From positions 37,266 to 74,471 of the forward strand of contig NZ_JAGXJW010000039.1 of the NCBI RefSeq assembly GCF_019091135.1: a stretch of DNA of 37,206 bases. The letters are read 5' to 3'. The DNA is from Cohnella sp. GbtcB17 (GTDB taxonomy: Bacteria; Bacillota; Bacilli; Paenibacillales; Paenibacillaceae). This document shows, in pieces, positions 1-8,388 of the stretch. The notes beneath the pieces were generated by a model. It worked only from the letters and a program-made list of their open reading frames with translations, was not told where the DNA came from and did not search any database. Position 1 is the stretch's first letter, and every line of letters starts with the position of its first letter. The position numbers and the translations under genes are program-made.

Positions 1-399
1 GCACAGGGCACCGTGGTGCTGCTGCTCGACGAGCCGACGACATTCCTCGACATGGCGCATCAGATCGAGGTCATGAGCCTGCTTGAAAAGCTGAACCGCG
101 AGCAGAAGCGCACGATCATCATGGTCGTGCACGATCTCAACCATGCCGCCCGCTTTTCCCAGCACCTCGTCGCGCTCAAGCGCGGTACGGTGCTCTACGA
201 AGGGAATCCCGAAGTCGTCATGACGCCGGAGATGCTGCGCGACGTATTCGGCATCGACGCCGACGTGATCCCGGATCCACGCACCGGCGCGCCCCTCTGC
301 CTGCCGTACGGGCTCGCCGAAGGACACGGCCAAACGCCGGTGCCTGGCCACGCGTCCGCGCTTCGCGAGGAAGGGCGTTTGACGGCTGCGGTTGTATAA
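1..399 (+). CDS. ABC transporter ATP-binding protein, C-terminal part (iron-siderophore/cobalamin type)
   Basis: The reading frame is open from base 1, so the gene is cut at its 5' end and only about 132 C-terminal residues are visible. It begins just before the Walker B strand (VVLLLDEPT, bases 13-39), followed by a D-loop-like FLDMAHQ segment and an H-loop histidine in MVVHDLNHA. The later RGTVLYEGNPEVVMTPEMLRDVFGID pattern is typical of FecE/FepC/BtuD-like ATPases that power import of ferric siderophores or cobalamin at the cytoplasmic face of the membrane. The substrate cannot be told from this fragment. The permease and binding-protein genes should lie upstream of the window. A hairpin terminator at 416-455 ends the transcript. 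Confidence 0.85.
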   Translation, partial: AQGTVVLLLDEPTTFLDMAHQIEVMSLLEKLNREQKRTIIMVVHDLNHAARFSQHLVALKRGTVLYEGNPEVVMTPEMLRDVFGIDADVIPDPRTGAPLCLPYGLAEGHGQTPVPGHASALREEGRLTAAVV

Positions 400-415
400 A
401 AGCATATGTATTCTG

Positions 416-455
416 ACGCCTTCTCGCCGTATTAAGCGGCCGAGGAGGCGTTTTT
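416..455 (+). terminator. Rho-independent terminator after the ABC ATPase gene
   Basis: A GC-rich stem pairs ACGCCTTCTCGCCG (416-429) with CGGCCGAGGAGGCGT (437-451), with one bulge and one G-T pair, and is followed directly by a T run at 451-455. It lies 16 bases after the stop codon. Confidence 0.75.
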
Positions 456-534
456 ATGTTGAATGGACAGGTTGCGGCCGCTGCTGCATTTCTCGCTTGC
501 GCCAGTTCGTATCGCTCGCTAGCCTCGACAAGGT

Positions 535-563
535 TTGTGATTCCGCTCCAGCCTCTGTAATAT
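535..563 (+). promoter_or_regulatory. Candidate sigma-A promoter for the moxR operon
   Basis: TTGTGA (535-540) and TAATAT (558-563) are separated by 17 bases and lie about 50 bases before the moxR start. Each box matches four of six consensus positions, so this is a plausible but unproven assignment. Confidence 0.35.
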
Positions 564-611
564 GGAAGTTAGCTGGGATTGAAAGCGTTTGAGGAAGAGG
601 AGGCTCTTATC

Positions 612-1574
612 ATGCTACATCTCGAGGACGTACGGGAAAAAACGCGCCGTGTGCTGGATCAAATCGCTGCGATCGTCGTGGGCAAGCCGGACGCCGCGGA
701 GTATGCGCTGATCGCGCTGCTGGCTTCGGGGCATATCATCCTGGAGGATGTGCCCGGCACCGGCAAGACGCTGCTCGCCAAGTCGCTCGCCCGTTCGCTC
801 GGCTGCGCGTTCAAACGGATTCAGTTCACGGCGGACCTGCTGCCGTCGGACGTATCGGGCATTAACTTTTACAATCAGCGGGAGGGCGTCTTCGAACTCA
901 GAAAAGGGCCGGTCTTCACGAATATTTTGCTGGCCGACGAGTTGAACCGGGCGACGCCGCGCACGCAGTCGAGCCTGTTGGAGAGCATGGAGGAGCGCCA
1001 GGTGACGATCGACGGCGAGACTTATCCGCTGGGGCGGCCGTTTCTCGTCATCGCCACGCAAAATCCGGTCGAGAGCCACGGCACGTTCCCGCTCCCCGAA
1101 GCGCAGCTCGACCGCTTCATGCTGCGAATCCCGATGGGCTATCCCGCGTCTGGCGAGGAGGCGGAGATCCTCCGCCGATTCATGAGCAGCGACCCGCTGG
1201 CGACGGCCGAGCCGGTCCTCGCGCTGGATGAAGTCGTGCAGCTTCAAGGCGCGCTGCAAAACGTCCGCTGTCATGACGACGTGCTGCAGTACATGCTCGC
1301 GATCGTGTCCGCCACGCGGGACAGCGAAGACACGGCTGTCGGCGCGAGCCCGCGTGCGAGCCTCCAGTTCATGCGGGCGGCGCAGGCGAGGGCGCTGCTT
1401 CGCGGGCGCGACTTCGTGCTGCCCGAGGATATCAAGACGCTTGCCGTTCCCGTGCTCGCCCACAGGCTCGTTCTTCACGATCCGCTGGCGGGGAGCGGCC
1501 GCGCGGAAGCGATCGTGCGCGAGATCGTGAACGGCATCGCCGTGCCTGCCGAGCAGGACGCGGTATACGCCTGA
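612..1574 (+). CDS. MoxR-family AAA+ ATPase
   Basis: The 320-residue protein is a cytoplasmic MoxR-type AAA+ ATPase. Walker A is EDVPGTGKT (residues 45-53), Walker B is in the LLADELNRA segment, and sensor 1 is ATQNP. ATG at 612 is chosen because GAGGAGG (597-603) lies 8 bases upstream; an in-frame TTG at 579 lacks a comparable site. The gene is followed after 3 bases by a DUF58 gene, and MoxR-DUF58 pairs are a well-known bacterial module thought to act as chaperone-like machines for cofactor insertion, stress response or cell-envelope functions. What this complex remodels is unknown. The family assignment is firm; the biological role is inferred only from gene order. Confidence 0.93.
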   Translation: MLHLEDVREKTRRVLDQIAAIVVGKPDAAEYALIALLASGHIILEDVPGTGKTLLAKSLARSLGCAFKRIQFTADLLPSDVSGINFYNQREGVFELRKGPVFTNILLADELNRATPRTQSSLLESMEERQVTIDGETYPLGRPFLVIATQNPVESHGTFPLPEAQLDRFMLRIPMGYPASGEEAEILRRFMSSDPLATAEPVLALDEVVQLQGALQNVRCHDDVLQYMLAIVSATRDSEDTAVGASPRASLQFMRAAQARALLRGRDFVLPEDIKTLAVPVLAHRLVLHDPLAGSGRAEAIVREIVNGIAVPAEQDAVYA

Positions 1575-1577
1575 CGC

Positions 1578-2699
1578 ATGCCCATCATCAAATTGCTAGT
1601 CGTAGCCGCCCTGCTTGCGATGGTACAGCGGCTGCTGTTCAGTTGGCTCGGGCTGCGCAAGATTCGTTACGAACGCAGGTTCAGCGCGACACGGGCGTTC
1701 GCGGGCGACAAGATCCGGCTGGAGGAGCGGCTCGTCAACGCGAAGTGGTTGCCGCTCCCTTGGCTGCGGGCCGAGACGCAGATGCCGGCCGCGCTGAGAT
1801 TCGGCGGAGAGACGTCGGATCTTGCGGTCAGCGTGGGTCAGACGCTTCAAAATCATGCGAGCTTGTTTACGCTCGGACCGTATATGAAGCTGGTGAGGCG
1901 CCATGAGGTGACCTGCCTGCTGCGCGGGCGATACCGGGTGCAGACGCTGACGATCACGCACGGGGATTTACTGGGGATGACGAGCGGCTCGCTTCAGGTC
2001 GAGTCGGAATGCGCGGTCACTGTGTACCCGAAGCTGCTGGGCTCCCGGGAGCTCCCACGCGCCGCGCGGGAATGGATGCAGAGCGCGCTCAGCTCGCCGG
2101 ACGCTTTTCGCGAGGATCACTACCATACGGCGGGCGTCAGAGCCTATCGCGGCGGCGACGCCATGAAGCAGGTCAATTGGAACGCCACCGCCAAGACGGG
2201 CGAGTTGCTCGTCAACCGCAGGGAGACGATGGTCGGCGGCGACGTGATCGTGCTGCTTAACGCGGAGCTCGCCGACGCCTCGACGAACCGGCGGCTCGCG
2301 CCCGAGCAATTTGAGGAAGCGGTCAGCATCGCGGCTTCCGTCGCCAAGCAAGCGCTCGACAGCGGCGGGAGGGCCGGGCTTATCTTCAACGGCCGCGTAC
2401 AGGGCGACGACTCGGTCCCCTTGCGGATCGAGCCTGCAAGGGGCCGCAGCCAGCTCTATGCATTGCTCGAAGCGATGAGCGGCTTCGAGCCCGTCGTTCG
2501 GCTGGAGCTGGGCTACCTGCTTGGCGATCTGCTCCAGGGGCGGATGCGCGGAGCGAATCTGCTGCTGATCACCGCCTTTCTGACGCCGAAGCAGGAGCAG
2601 GCCGTGTGCCGGCTGCGTCAGGCGGGCAATCGGGTGGAGGTCATGCTGCTGTACAAGGACAGACAGGCTTCGCGACAAGCGGCGGGAGGGATGTCATGA
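1578..2699 (+). CDS. DUF58 domain-containing protein
   Basis: The 373-residue protein starts with one or two hydrophobic segments (about residues 3-22), then a beta-rich region and the DUF58 signature YRGGDAMKQVNWNATAKTG near residues 190-210. DUF58 proteins carry a von Willebrand A-like fold and are routinely encoded after a MoxR ATPase, with which they probably form a complex at the membrane. The start ATG lies 3 bases after the moxR stop with no strong ribosome site, which suggests translational coupling. Its stop codon overlaps the next start (ATGA at 2696-2699). No catalytic function is known for this family. Confidence 0.9.
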   Translation: MPIIKLLVVAALLAMVQRLLFSWLGLRKIRYERRFSATRAFAGDKIRLEERLVNAKWLPLPWLRAETQMPAALRFGGETSDLAVSVGQTLQNHASLFTLGPYMKLVRRHEVTCLLRGRYRVQTLTITHGDLLGMTSGSLQVESECAVTVYPKLLGSRELPRAAREWMQSALSSPDAFREDHYHTAGVRAYRGGDAMKQVNWNATAKTGELLVNRRETMVGGDVIVLLNAELADASTNRRLAPEQFEEAVSIAASVAKQALDSGGRAGLIFNGRVQGDDSVPLRIEPARGRSQLYALLEAMSGFEPVVRLELGYLLGDLLQGRMRGANLLLITAFLTPKQEQAVCRLRQAGNRVEVMLLYKDRQASRQAAGGMS

Positions 2700-3997
2700 A
2701 AGGCTTGCTCCGAGGCTTGGCGGATGCCCTGGCCGTCTATCCGCTGCTATTGGCGCTCCATGCGCAAGCCGGCCTCGCGTTCCCGGCCGTCGGCTGGCTC
2801 GTCGTCGCCTGGCTGAGCGCCGCGATCGGGCGGGCGCTGCCTGCGCTGCTGCGCGGCAAGCTGCCGGCGTCGCTCGTCCATCTCGCGCTGATCGCGGCGA
2901 CGGGCGCCGCCGCAGGCGCGGCAGACCCGCGGCTGCTCTGGCTCGCGCTGCCGATCGGCATCCTGTCGTGGATCGCCCGGTTCGATTGGGCACGCACCGT
3001 TCGCTGCGCCGTCGCAGTCGGTCTCCACGCGCTCGTGCTTGCGGCGGCAACGCCGCTCGGCATCGCGGGCAGCGCGAAGCCGCTGCTGCTCGCGGCGGGC
3101 ATCGTCTGGCTGGCCGCGGCGTTCTACTTCGTGCAGGCCAAGTCGCTGGCCGACGCCGGCCTGCACGCCGGCCTCGTCACGAGACGGCTCGCTGGCGCCG
3201 GGAAGCGATATCTCGCGTTGTGGGGCGTCATCGTCGCGCTCGTCTTTCTCCCGTTCGCGGGACTTCCGATCTGGCCCCAGGTCGTTCGCCTCATTCGGTG
3301 GCTCGTCTCGCTCATGCCTGCGGGCGAATCTGTACCCGAGCCGACACCTCAGCCCGAACCGACCGCGCAGCCGCCGGCATTCCCGCCGCAGGAGGGAGGG
3401 ACGGGACGGCTCTGGATCTGGCTCGAGTATGCGCTCTATGTCGTACTGGCGCTGCTGGCGCTTGCCGTCGTCTATCGACTGTCGCGGCGATACTTGTTGA
3501 ACGCGGTCTGGTGGCGGCGGATCGCGGATCGCGTCAAAGCCTGGTACGACAAGCTGCTCGCAGGCCGGCGCGCGGCGGAGACGGATCTCGGCTACACCGA
3601 GGAGCGCGAGAGCTTGCTTCAGCGGGAAAAGCTGCTTGGCAGGCTGTTCTCGCGAAATCGGACGAAGGCCAGACGCGCGCTCCGGCGCGAGGAGTGGACG
3701 GCGATGTCCGCGGAGGACAGAGTCAGAAGTCTGTACGCCGCGGTTCTCGCCGACGCGATCCGTGAAGGATACGCGCACCGGGAATCGCTGACGCCATCCG
3801 AGACGATCGAAGCGATCGAAGCTTGGCGCAGGTCGAACGAAGCGTCCCCGACTCGCGCGGCGGAGACGGCGTCCCGTGGGTGGCTGGGAAAAGTATCCCG
3901 GCCGCTCGGCGAGCTGTACGGCAAAGCCCGCTACGGCGGCCGCGTGAAGCCCGAGGAAGCCGACCGGCTCGGTTCGGAATTTCCCTGGAAAACGTGA
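2696..3997 (+). CDS. Multi-pass membrane protein with C-terminal DUF4129-like region
   Basis: The 433-residue protein has several hydrophobic helices in its first 210 residues, a Pro/Glu-rich linker (near residue 220, repeated PEPTPQPEP-like), another membrane helix (about residues 240-265), and a charged cytoplasmic C-terminal part containing RVRSLYAAVLADAIREGY and LTPSETIEAI, the pattern of DUF4129. The ATG at 2696 overlaps the DUF58 stop by four bases and follows GGGAGGGATGTC. In many Firmicutes the third gene of such operons is a TgpA-like transglutaminase ending in DUF4129. Here the membrane and DUF4129 parts are present but no transglutaminase core (Cys-His-Asp) is visible, and none follows. 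Function is unknown. Confidence 0.8.
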   Translation: MKGLLRGLADALAVYPLLLALHAQAGLAFPAVGWLVVAWLSAAIGRALPALLRGKLPASLVHLALIAATGAAAGAADPRLLWLALPIGILSWIARFDWARTVRCAVAVGLHALVLAAATPLGIAGSAKPLLLAAGIVWLAAAFYFVQAKSLADAGLHAGLVTRRLAGAGKRYLALWGVIVALVFLPFAGLPIWPQVVRLIRWLVSLMPAGESVPEPTPQPEPTAQPPAFPPQEGGTGRLWIWLEYALYVVLALLALAVVYRLSRRYLLNAVWWRRIADRVKAWYDKLLAGRRAAETDLGYTEERESLLQREKLLGRLFSRNRTKARRALRREEWTAMSAEDRVRSLYAAVLADAIREGYAHRESLTPSETIEAIEAWRRSNEASPTRAAETASRGWLGKVSRPLGELYGKARYGGRVKPEEADRLGSEFPWKT

Positions 3998-3999
3998 AG

Positions 4000-4038
4000 A
4001 AAAAGGACTTCGGCGGTTGCGCCAAAGTCCTTTTTTTT
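4000..4038 (+). terminator. Rho-independent terminator of the moxR-DUF58-DUF4129 operon
   Basis: AAAAAGGACTT (4000-4010) pairs with AAGTCCTTTTT around a CGGCGGTTGCGCCA loop, and eight T residues follow (4031-4038). The position just after the stop at 3997 fits the end of the operon. Confidence 0.85.
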
Positions 4039-4396
4039 CGAATCAGATGCGTAGGCGGCCGTTGAATGCGAGTCAGGAAGAGGGCGTCGGACACAGGAAA
4101 CGTACTTTCTTCAAAGTCGGTCCCCGCTGCGATCTTTTCGGACCGGAGCGACGTTATTCATCGGGATCGAAGCTAAAGAACGCCGGCAATCTCGCAATAG
4201 CGGCACCTGGGTCCGCGAGCAGGCTGCAAATCGCGATAAGAACAAGAATAAGCGCTCTTCGGTCCGTCCGCTACGAGTCAGTGCGCAAGCAAAAGGAGAG
4301 GGGGCTTTTTCGATGATTTTTTTACGAGCCGCCTGTTTCAAGCGATTGACAGGAAGGGTACAAACCTAGTAACCTCTCCATTCACTCCATGCAGCA
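4039..4396. other. Intergenic stretch with no supported gene
   Basis: No convincing gene was found here. Short open frames exist on both strands but have no recognisable protein features. A tiny 18-codon frame at 4313-4369 follows a purine-rich AAAGGAGAGGGGG sequence and could be translated, but there is no other support for it. Confidence 0.5.
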
Positions 4397-4425
4397 GCAA
4401 AGACCCGCTTGGGGCGGGTCTTTGC
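4397..4425 (-). terminator. Hairpin downstream of the NlpC/P60 gene
   Basis: A perfect 12-bp stem pairs GCAAAGACCCGC (4397-4408) with GCGGGTCTTTGC (4414-4425) around a 5-base loop. It lies 25 bases beyond the stop of the minus-strand hydrolase gene. It lacks a long T run on either strand, so termination is likely but not certain. Confidence 0.6.
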
Positions 4426-4450
4426 CTAAGCTAATTCCATTCAACCGAGA

Positions 4451-4918
4451 TTACACGTGGTCGATCGCTACGGACGTGTAAGTGTCGGAGTCCATTACGC
4501 GGCGGGCGCCCAGGTAGCGCTTGGCGTAATACTTTTCATCGAGATCCGAGATCGTGACACCCTTCGAAGCCGAGTGCGCAAAGCGGTTGTCGCCGACATA
4601 GATGCCGACATGAGACACGCCTTCGCCGCTCGTGTTGAAGAATACGAGGTCTCCCGGACGAAGCTCGTCGCGAGCGACCTTGTTGCCCATGGCGAACTGG
4701 CCCTTGGACGAGTGAGGCAGCTTAACGTCGAACTTCTTGAATACATAAGCCGTGAATCCGGAGCAATCGAAGCCGCTGGTCGTCGTGCCGCCGTAATCGT
4801 AATCGATCCCGATCAGCTTGGAGACGGTCGAGTCGAGCTTGGACGCTGCGGATGCGCTGCCCATCTGGAAAGCCAGAAGGCAGGTTAATGCAAGAACAAG
4901 GACTGTGACTTTGCGCAA
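4451..4918 (-). CDS. Secreted NlpC/P60-family cell-wall hydrolase
   Basis: The 155-residue protein has a signal peptide (RKVTVLVLALTCLLAFQ with cleavage near ASAAS) followed by a single NlpC/P60 domain. The catalytic cysteine is in GFDCSGF and the histidine in VSHVGIYVG, with RPGDLVFF between them. Such enzymes cut D-gamma-glutamyl-meso-diaminopimelate bonds in peptidoglycan stem peptides. I choose TTG at 4918 because AAGGAG lies 9 bases upstream and the signal peptide then begins at once; an upstream in-frame ATG would fall inside the riboswitch. No separate cell-wall-binding domain is present. Expression is probably controlled by c-di-AMP through the leader RNA, a known arrangement for hydrolases in Gram-positive bacteria. 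Confidence 0.9.
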   Translation of the reverse strand: MRKVTVLVLALTCLLAFQMGSASAASKLDSTVSKLIGIDYDYGGTTTSGFDCSGFTAYVFKKFDVKLPHSSKGQFAMGNKVARDELRPGDLVFFNTSGEGVSHVGIYVGDNRFAHSASKGVTISDLDEKYYAKRYLGARRVMDSDTYTSVAIDHV

Positions 4919-4935
4919 AACAAGAAGCTCCTTCC

Positions 4936-5072
4936 AAGTGCCTACGAGGTTAGCTGGAGGGTTCGGTTGAAGGTTCCCTATGGCTTCTGCGCTAAGCAAA
5001 GCCAATTCACCCGGTAAAGACTGGTTCCCCCGTTTCCCAGTGCGCGGGAATTCGGCAGTTTTCGCACCTTAG
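4936..5072 (-). ncRNA. c-di-AMP riboswitch (ydaO-yuaA type)
   Basis: Read on the minus strand, this leader contains the conserved segments of the ydaO class in order: GCGAAAACTGCCGAATTCC, CGGGGGAACCA, CCGGGTGAATT, TAGGGAACCTTCAACCGAA and CAGCTAACCTCGTAGGC. The outer stem pairs AAGGTGC (about 5065-5071) with GCACTT (about 4935-4940). It ends about 15-20 bases before the TTG start of the NlpC/P60 gene. The class binds cyclic di-AMP and usually turns downstream hydrolase, potassium or osmolyte genes off when c-di-AMP is high. The mechanism here is not obvious, since no clear T-tailed terminator lies between aptamer and gene, so control may act at the ribosome site. Confidence 0.9.
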
Positions 5073-5329
5073 CTTTAGAAATTCGATTTTTAGGCCCCAA
5101 CTCCTGCTCCTTAAAGATTAGAATTCCTTAATGTCCCAAATCAAAAGGAATATGCTGGCGACACCGCAAAACCCAATCCCATCAAGGGATTCGAGCTGCG
5201 GACCGACGGGCGGCCAAGCCTATGATTAAATGAGAAAGATTAAGAGGACGCAAGTCTTCGACAGGGCTGCGGTCGCAAGAGTATGAACGTAGTCTATGCC
5301 GCTCTCTTGGCCGATATTAATAGGCGTTG
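5073..5329. other. Intergenic region carrying the riboswitch promoter
   Basis: No gene is supported here. On the minus strand a weak promoter-like pair (TTGATT, then TAATCT after about 18 bases, near 5110-5145) could drive the c-di-AMP leader transcript. The region is less GC-rich than the surrounding genes. Confidence 0.35.
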
Positions 5330-5382
5330 AAAAAAGAGACGGATGCCCCCCCTCATCTTCCGATGAACAGGGCATCCGTCTC
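5330..5382 (-). terminator. Rho-independent terminator of the M1 peptidase/membrane protein operon
   Basis: On the minus strand GAGACGGATGCCC pairs with GGGCATCCGTCTC (13 bp) and is followed by TTTTTT. It lies 20 bases after the stop codon of the membrane protein gene. Confidence 0.88.
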
Positions 5383-5402
5383 GTTCTGTTTGTACGGTGA
5401 TC

Positions 5403-6221
5403 TCAAGCTTCATCGCGCTGCCACAAGCGATGCTGGCAAGCGGCCGTCCAGAGCGCGATCGTCGACCGGACGAAGTGATAGGCCTGGTTCAGCGCGATCG
5501 CGAGCAAGCCGGTCCAGATCAGCGTAGCGCCGGATACGGCGGCCGAGCCGAGCAGGGAGAGCAGCGGCAGCAGGATCGTCACGCCAAGCAGGGGGAGCAT
5601 GCGGCGGATCGAGCGGAGCGCGCCTTGCCAAGGGCGGTCTCCGGCGGCGGCGCTGAACTGCATGAACAAGAAGGGGAGGTGCACGGCCAGCATCCAGATC
5701 GCCCAGCCCGCCGCGTAAGGCAGCATTTGCCCGAGCCAAGACGTGGCGTTGGGTACTTCCAGGTAGGCGCTTCTTCCGAACGGGACCAGCCAGATTGCGG
5801 GCGCCAGGGCGATCAGTTTCTCCGCTCCGTAGAGGAGCGATACCTTTTTCCACGAACGACGGATGCCCTGCAGCACCTGGGTGCCGCTTTGATCGTCGGC
5901 ATGGGCGAAGGAGTAGTACAGTCCGGAATTGAGAACGGGCGTGATCAGCATGCGAAGAAGGAGCATGGCGCCCAGCATGAGCAGCGTGCGGTCGGCAAGA
6001 TCGGTCTTGAGCAGACGGAACTGGGCCTCGATCGCGAACAGCTGCTTGGCCGCCTCGCCGATCGGATGTTGGTCCGGATAGCGGGTCAGGATCGGAGCGA
6101 CGATCGCGTCGATAAACCGGTAGAGGAAAAACCCCCACAGCAGGCGGTAAAGGAACAGGGCGACGAGCACGTATTTATGCCGCTTGGTCGTCTCCCACCC
6201 TTGCCGGATCGCATCGTTCAT
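5403..6221 (-). CDS. Polytopic membrane protein of unknown function
   Basis: The 272-residue protein has about five or six hydrophobic segments, for example residues 18-36 (YVLVALFLYRLLWGFFLYR), a pair near 80-100, one near 165-185 (GWAIWMLAVHLPFLFMQF), one near 205-222 and one near 225-245. Charged segments between them are short. I do not recognise the family. Its ATG follows GGGGGAACC in the 16-base gap after the M1 peptidase stop, so the two genes form one transcript read from the peptidase side. The pairing suggests a shared envelope or export role, but that is inference only. The transcript ends at the strong hairpin 5330-5382. Confidence 0.75.
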   Translation of the reverse strand: MNDAIRQGWETTKRHKYVLVALFLYRLLWGFFLYRFIDAIVAPILTRYPDQHPIGEAAKQLFAIEAQFRLLKTDLADRTLLMLGAMLLLRMLITPVLNSGLYYSFAHADDQSGTQVLQGIRRSWKKVSLLYGAEKLIALAPAIWLVPFGRSAYLEVPNATSWLGQMLPYAAGWAIWMLAVHLPFLFMQFSAAAGDRPWQGALRSIRRMLPLLGVTILLPLLSLLGSAAVSGATLIWTGLLAIALNQAYHFVRSTIALWTAACQHRLWQRDEA

Positions 6222-6237
6222 AGCGGTTCCCCCTTCA

Positions 6238-8331
6238 TCACCAGGCCATGCTGCCGACGATCGCGTCGATCAGCTGTCCCAGCGTCACGTCGAGCTTGGT
6301 CCGTTTGCGCACGGGCGCTTCTGCTTTTAAATAGTTGTCGTAACGGCTGTGATCCAGCACGATGTCCAGCATCGGATCGACCGCCGCATAAGCTAACGGC
6401 GACGCCGACTGCAGGCGGATCTGGATATGGCTCTGGATGCCGTCCCACGTCTTGCGGACCGTCTTGCCGTCCTTGAAGCCGAACTGCACCGTCGCCGCCT
6501 GCGGACTGCCCTGGGTCCTTGTGAGCAGGACGATGGACTGATATCCGCCCTCGCCGTCGGGCTCCGTGCGGATGGAAGCGACTGCGAAGTCGGCCGACTC
6601 CCCGCGGTAGACGTAGGACTGAAAGAAGGCTTTCCAGTCGTCCTTGGTGACGGCTTCGACCACGCGCTGGAAGCTCTGGCTGTCGGGGTGCTTGAAGCGG
6701 TATTTTTGAAAATAAGTTCGCATGATCTTCGACATCGTCTTTTCCCCTGCCAGGGACTCGATCGCCTTGAGTACGAGCTTGCCGCGTATATATACGTTTT
6801 CCGCGTAGGCATCCGAACTGCCGTAATCCCATGCGTCGAGCTTGAGCGGCAGCGGGTTCGTCATGTAAAGGGATTCGATCGGCGTGCGCGCGGAGACGCC
6901 GTAGATGGCGGCCATCAGCTTATCCTCGGTATAGGACGTAAAGGCTTCGTCCAGCCAGGCTTCCTCGAACTCGTTGGAGGCCACGATGCCGTACCAGTAC
7001 TGGTGCGCGATCTCGTGCAGGAGCGTGCGCTCGAGCTCGTAGCCCGGGTTGTCGTTCTTGGCGGCAGCGCCGGTAACGAGCGTCGGATATTCCATACCGC
7101 CCGCGCCTTCCGCGTCCGCCGGAGGGACGACGACCGACAGCGTCGTATACGGATAGTCGCCGTACCATTCGCCGAGCTTGGCCAGCGCGGACTTGGCGGC
7201 ATGCATGTAGCGCTCCTGCTGTTTGGCATGCAGCGGGTCGAGGTACAGCTTGATCCGTACGCCGGGCACGCCCGTCGAGGAGAAGGAGTCCTCCGCCGTG
7301 ACGAAGTCCGGGGAAGCGGACCAGGAGAAGTCGTGCACGTCCTCGGCGTAAAATTGATACGTTTTGCGGCCGTCCTTGACGACGGGCTGCTTGTGCTGGA
7401 ACCCGGTGGCCGCCACGATGCGGTCCTCGGGCACGTCGATCTTCACGCCGTACACGCCGAAGTCCGAGTAGAACTCCGAATTGCCGTGGTACTGATGGAG
7501 GTCCCAGCCTTCGGAGGCGCGCCCGCGGACGCCGTTCGTCTCGTAGGCGGCGACCTTCGGGAACCATTGGCCGGCCATGACGAAGTCCCCCGCCTGGCCC
7601 ATGCGCGCGAATACTTGCGGCAGCTTGACGGCGAACTTCATACGTACGGTGACGCTCTGTCCGGGCGCGACGGCCTTCGGCAGGCGAAAGGAGACGAGCG
7701 TCCGGTCCTTCGCGTTGCCGTCGTCCGGCTGGACATAGCGGAGGCGCGGCAGCAGCGTCTCGCCGTCCTCGGTCGTCAGCTCGGTCAGCTCCATGGCGCC
7801 GTCCTTGCCCGGCGTCATCTTCACGCCGCGCAGCTGGCCGTTCGATTCGTTCAGGAACGTGCTGCCCGGCGCGAACGCGTTCGGATACAAGTGCAGGTAC
7901 AGATCCGTCACGGGCTTGCGTCCGGGGTTCTTCCAAGTCAGCGTCTCCGCGCCTTCCAGCCGGCCGCCGTCCAGAAGCTTGACCGAAATGTCGTAGTCGA
8001 CGACCCGGTTGCTGAGCGCGACGGACGGCTGCGGCGTCGGAATCGGAGACGGCTGGGACTGCGGCGCCGCGGCCGCGCTGTGCTGTCCGTCGGAATCGCC
8101 CGAGCCGACGGGCGCCGTCGCGGGATTGGCCGAAGAATTGGCAGCGGAATCGGCGGGGGAACCGGCCGAATCGCCGGATTTTACGGAGACGGTCGGCGGC
8201 TCCTGTGCGGCATAGGCGGGCAGGGTGAACTGGGATTGCCAGGCGGCATCGAATCCGAAGCTGGCCGAGCCGAGCAGCACGGCGGCGGAGACTGCGAGCG
8301 CGGCGATGCGATAAATGGGGCGTTGGGGCAT
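6238..8331 (-). CDS. M1-family zinc metallopeptidase, secreted or membrane-anchored
   Basis: The 697-residue protein begins with a hydrophobic signal segment (about residues 8-28), then a Ser/Ala/Pro/Asp-rich linker (about 40-105), then an M1 aminopeptidase-like body. The zinc site is HEIAH (439-443) plus Glu462 in WLDEAF, the exact HExxH-18-E spacing of gluzincins. A GGMEYP motif (411-416) takes the place of the GAMEN exopeptidase motif. M1 enzymes remove N-terminal residues from peptides. The signal segment and linker place this one outside the membrane. The ATG follows GGGAGGGTTACCGTT, and a promoter lies at 8389-8418. A membrane protein gene follows 16 bases downstream. Substrate is unknown. 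Confidence 0.9.
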   Translation of the reverse strand: MPQRPIYRIAALAVSAAVLLGSASFGFDAAWQSQFTLPAYAAQEPPTVSVKSGDSAGSPADSAANSSANPATAPVGSGDSDGQHSAAAAPQSQPSPIPTPQPSVALSNRVVDYDISVKLLDGGRLEGAETLTWKNPGRKPVTDLYLHLYPNAFAPGSTFLNESNGQLRGVKMTPGKDGAMELTELTTEDGETLLPRLRYVQPDDGNAKDRTLVSFRLPKAVAPGQSVTVRMKFAVKLPQVFARMGQAGDFVMAGQWFPKVAAYETNGVRGRASEGWDLHQYHGNSEFYSDFGVYGVKIDVPEDRIVAATGFQHKQPVVKDGRKTYQFYAEDVHDFSWSASPDFVTAEDSFSSTGVPGVRIKLYLDPLHAKQQERYMHAAKSALAKLGEWYGDYPYTTLSVVVPPADAEGAGGMEYPTLVTGAAAKNDNPGYELERTLLHEIAHQYWYGIVASNEFEEAWLDEAFTSYTEDKLMAAIYGVSARTPIESLYMTNPLPLKLDAWDYGSSDAYAENVYIRGKLVLKAIESLAGEKTMSKIMRTYFQKYRFKHPDSQSFQRVVEAVTKDDWKAFFQSYVYRGESADFAVASIRTEPDGEGGYQSIVLLTRTQGSPQAATVQFGFKDGKTVRKTWDGIQSHIQIRLQSASPLAYAAVDPMLDIVLDHSRYDNYLKAEAPVRKRTKLDVTLGQLIDAIVGSMAW

Positions 8332-8388
8332 AACGGTAACCCTCCCGTTGACAAGCGTCTAGCTGATGTATATGTGGGTTGTCCGCGG

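Noticed and set aside
392..592. A 66-codon plus-strand frame between the ABC ATPase and moxR
   Set aside because: It runs through the terminator hairpin and a promoter candidate, and has no ribosome site or protein features.
4313..4369. An 18-codon frame after an AGGAGAGGGGG sequence
   Set aside because: Too short to support by sequence alone; no conserved feature and no terminator or promoter of its own could be identified.
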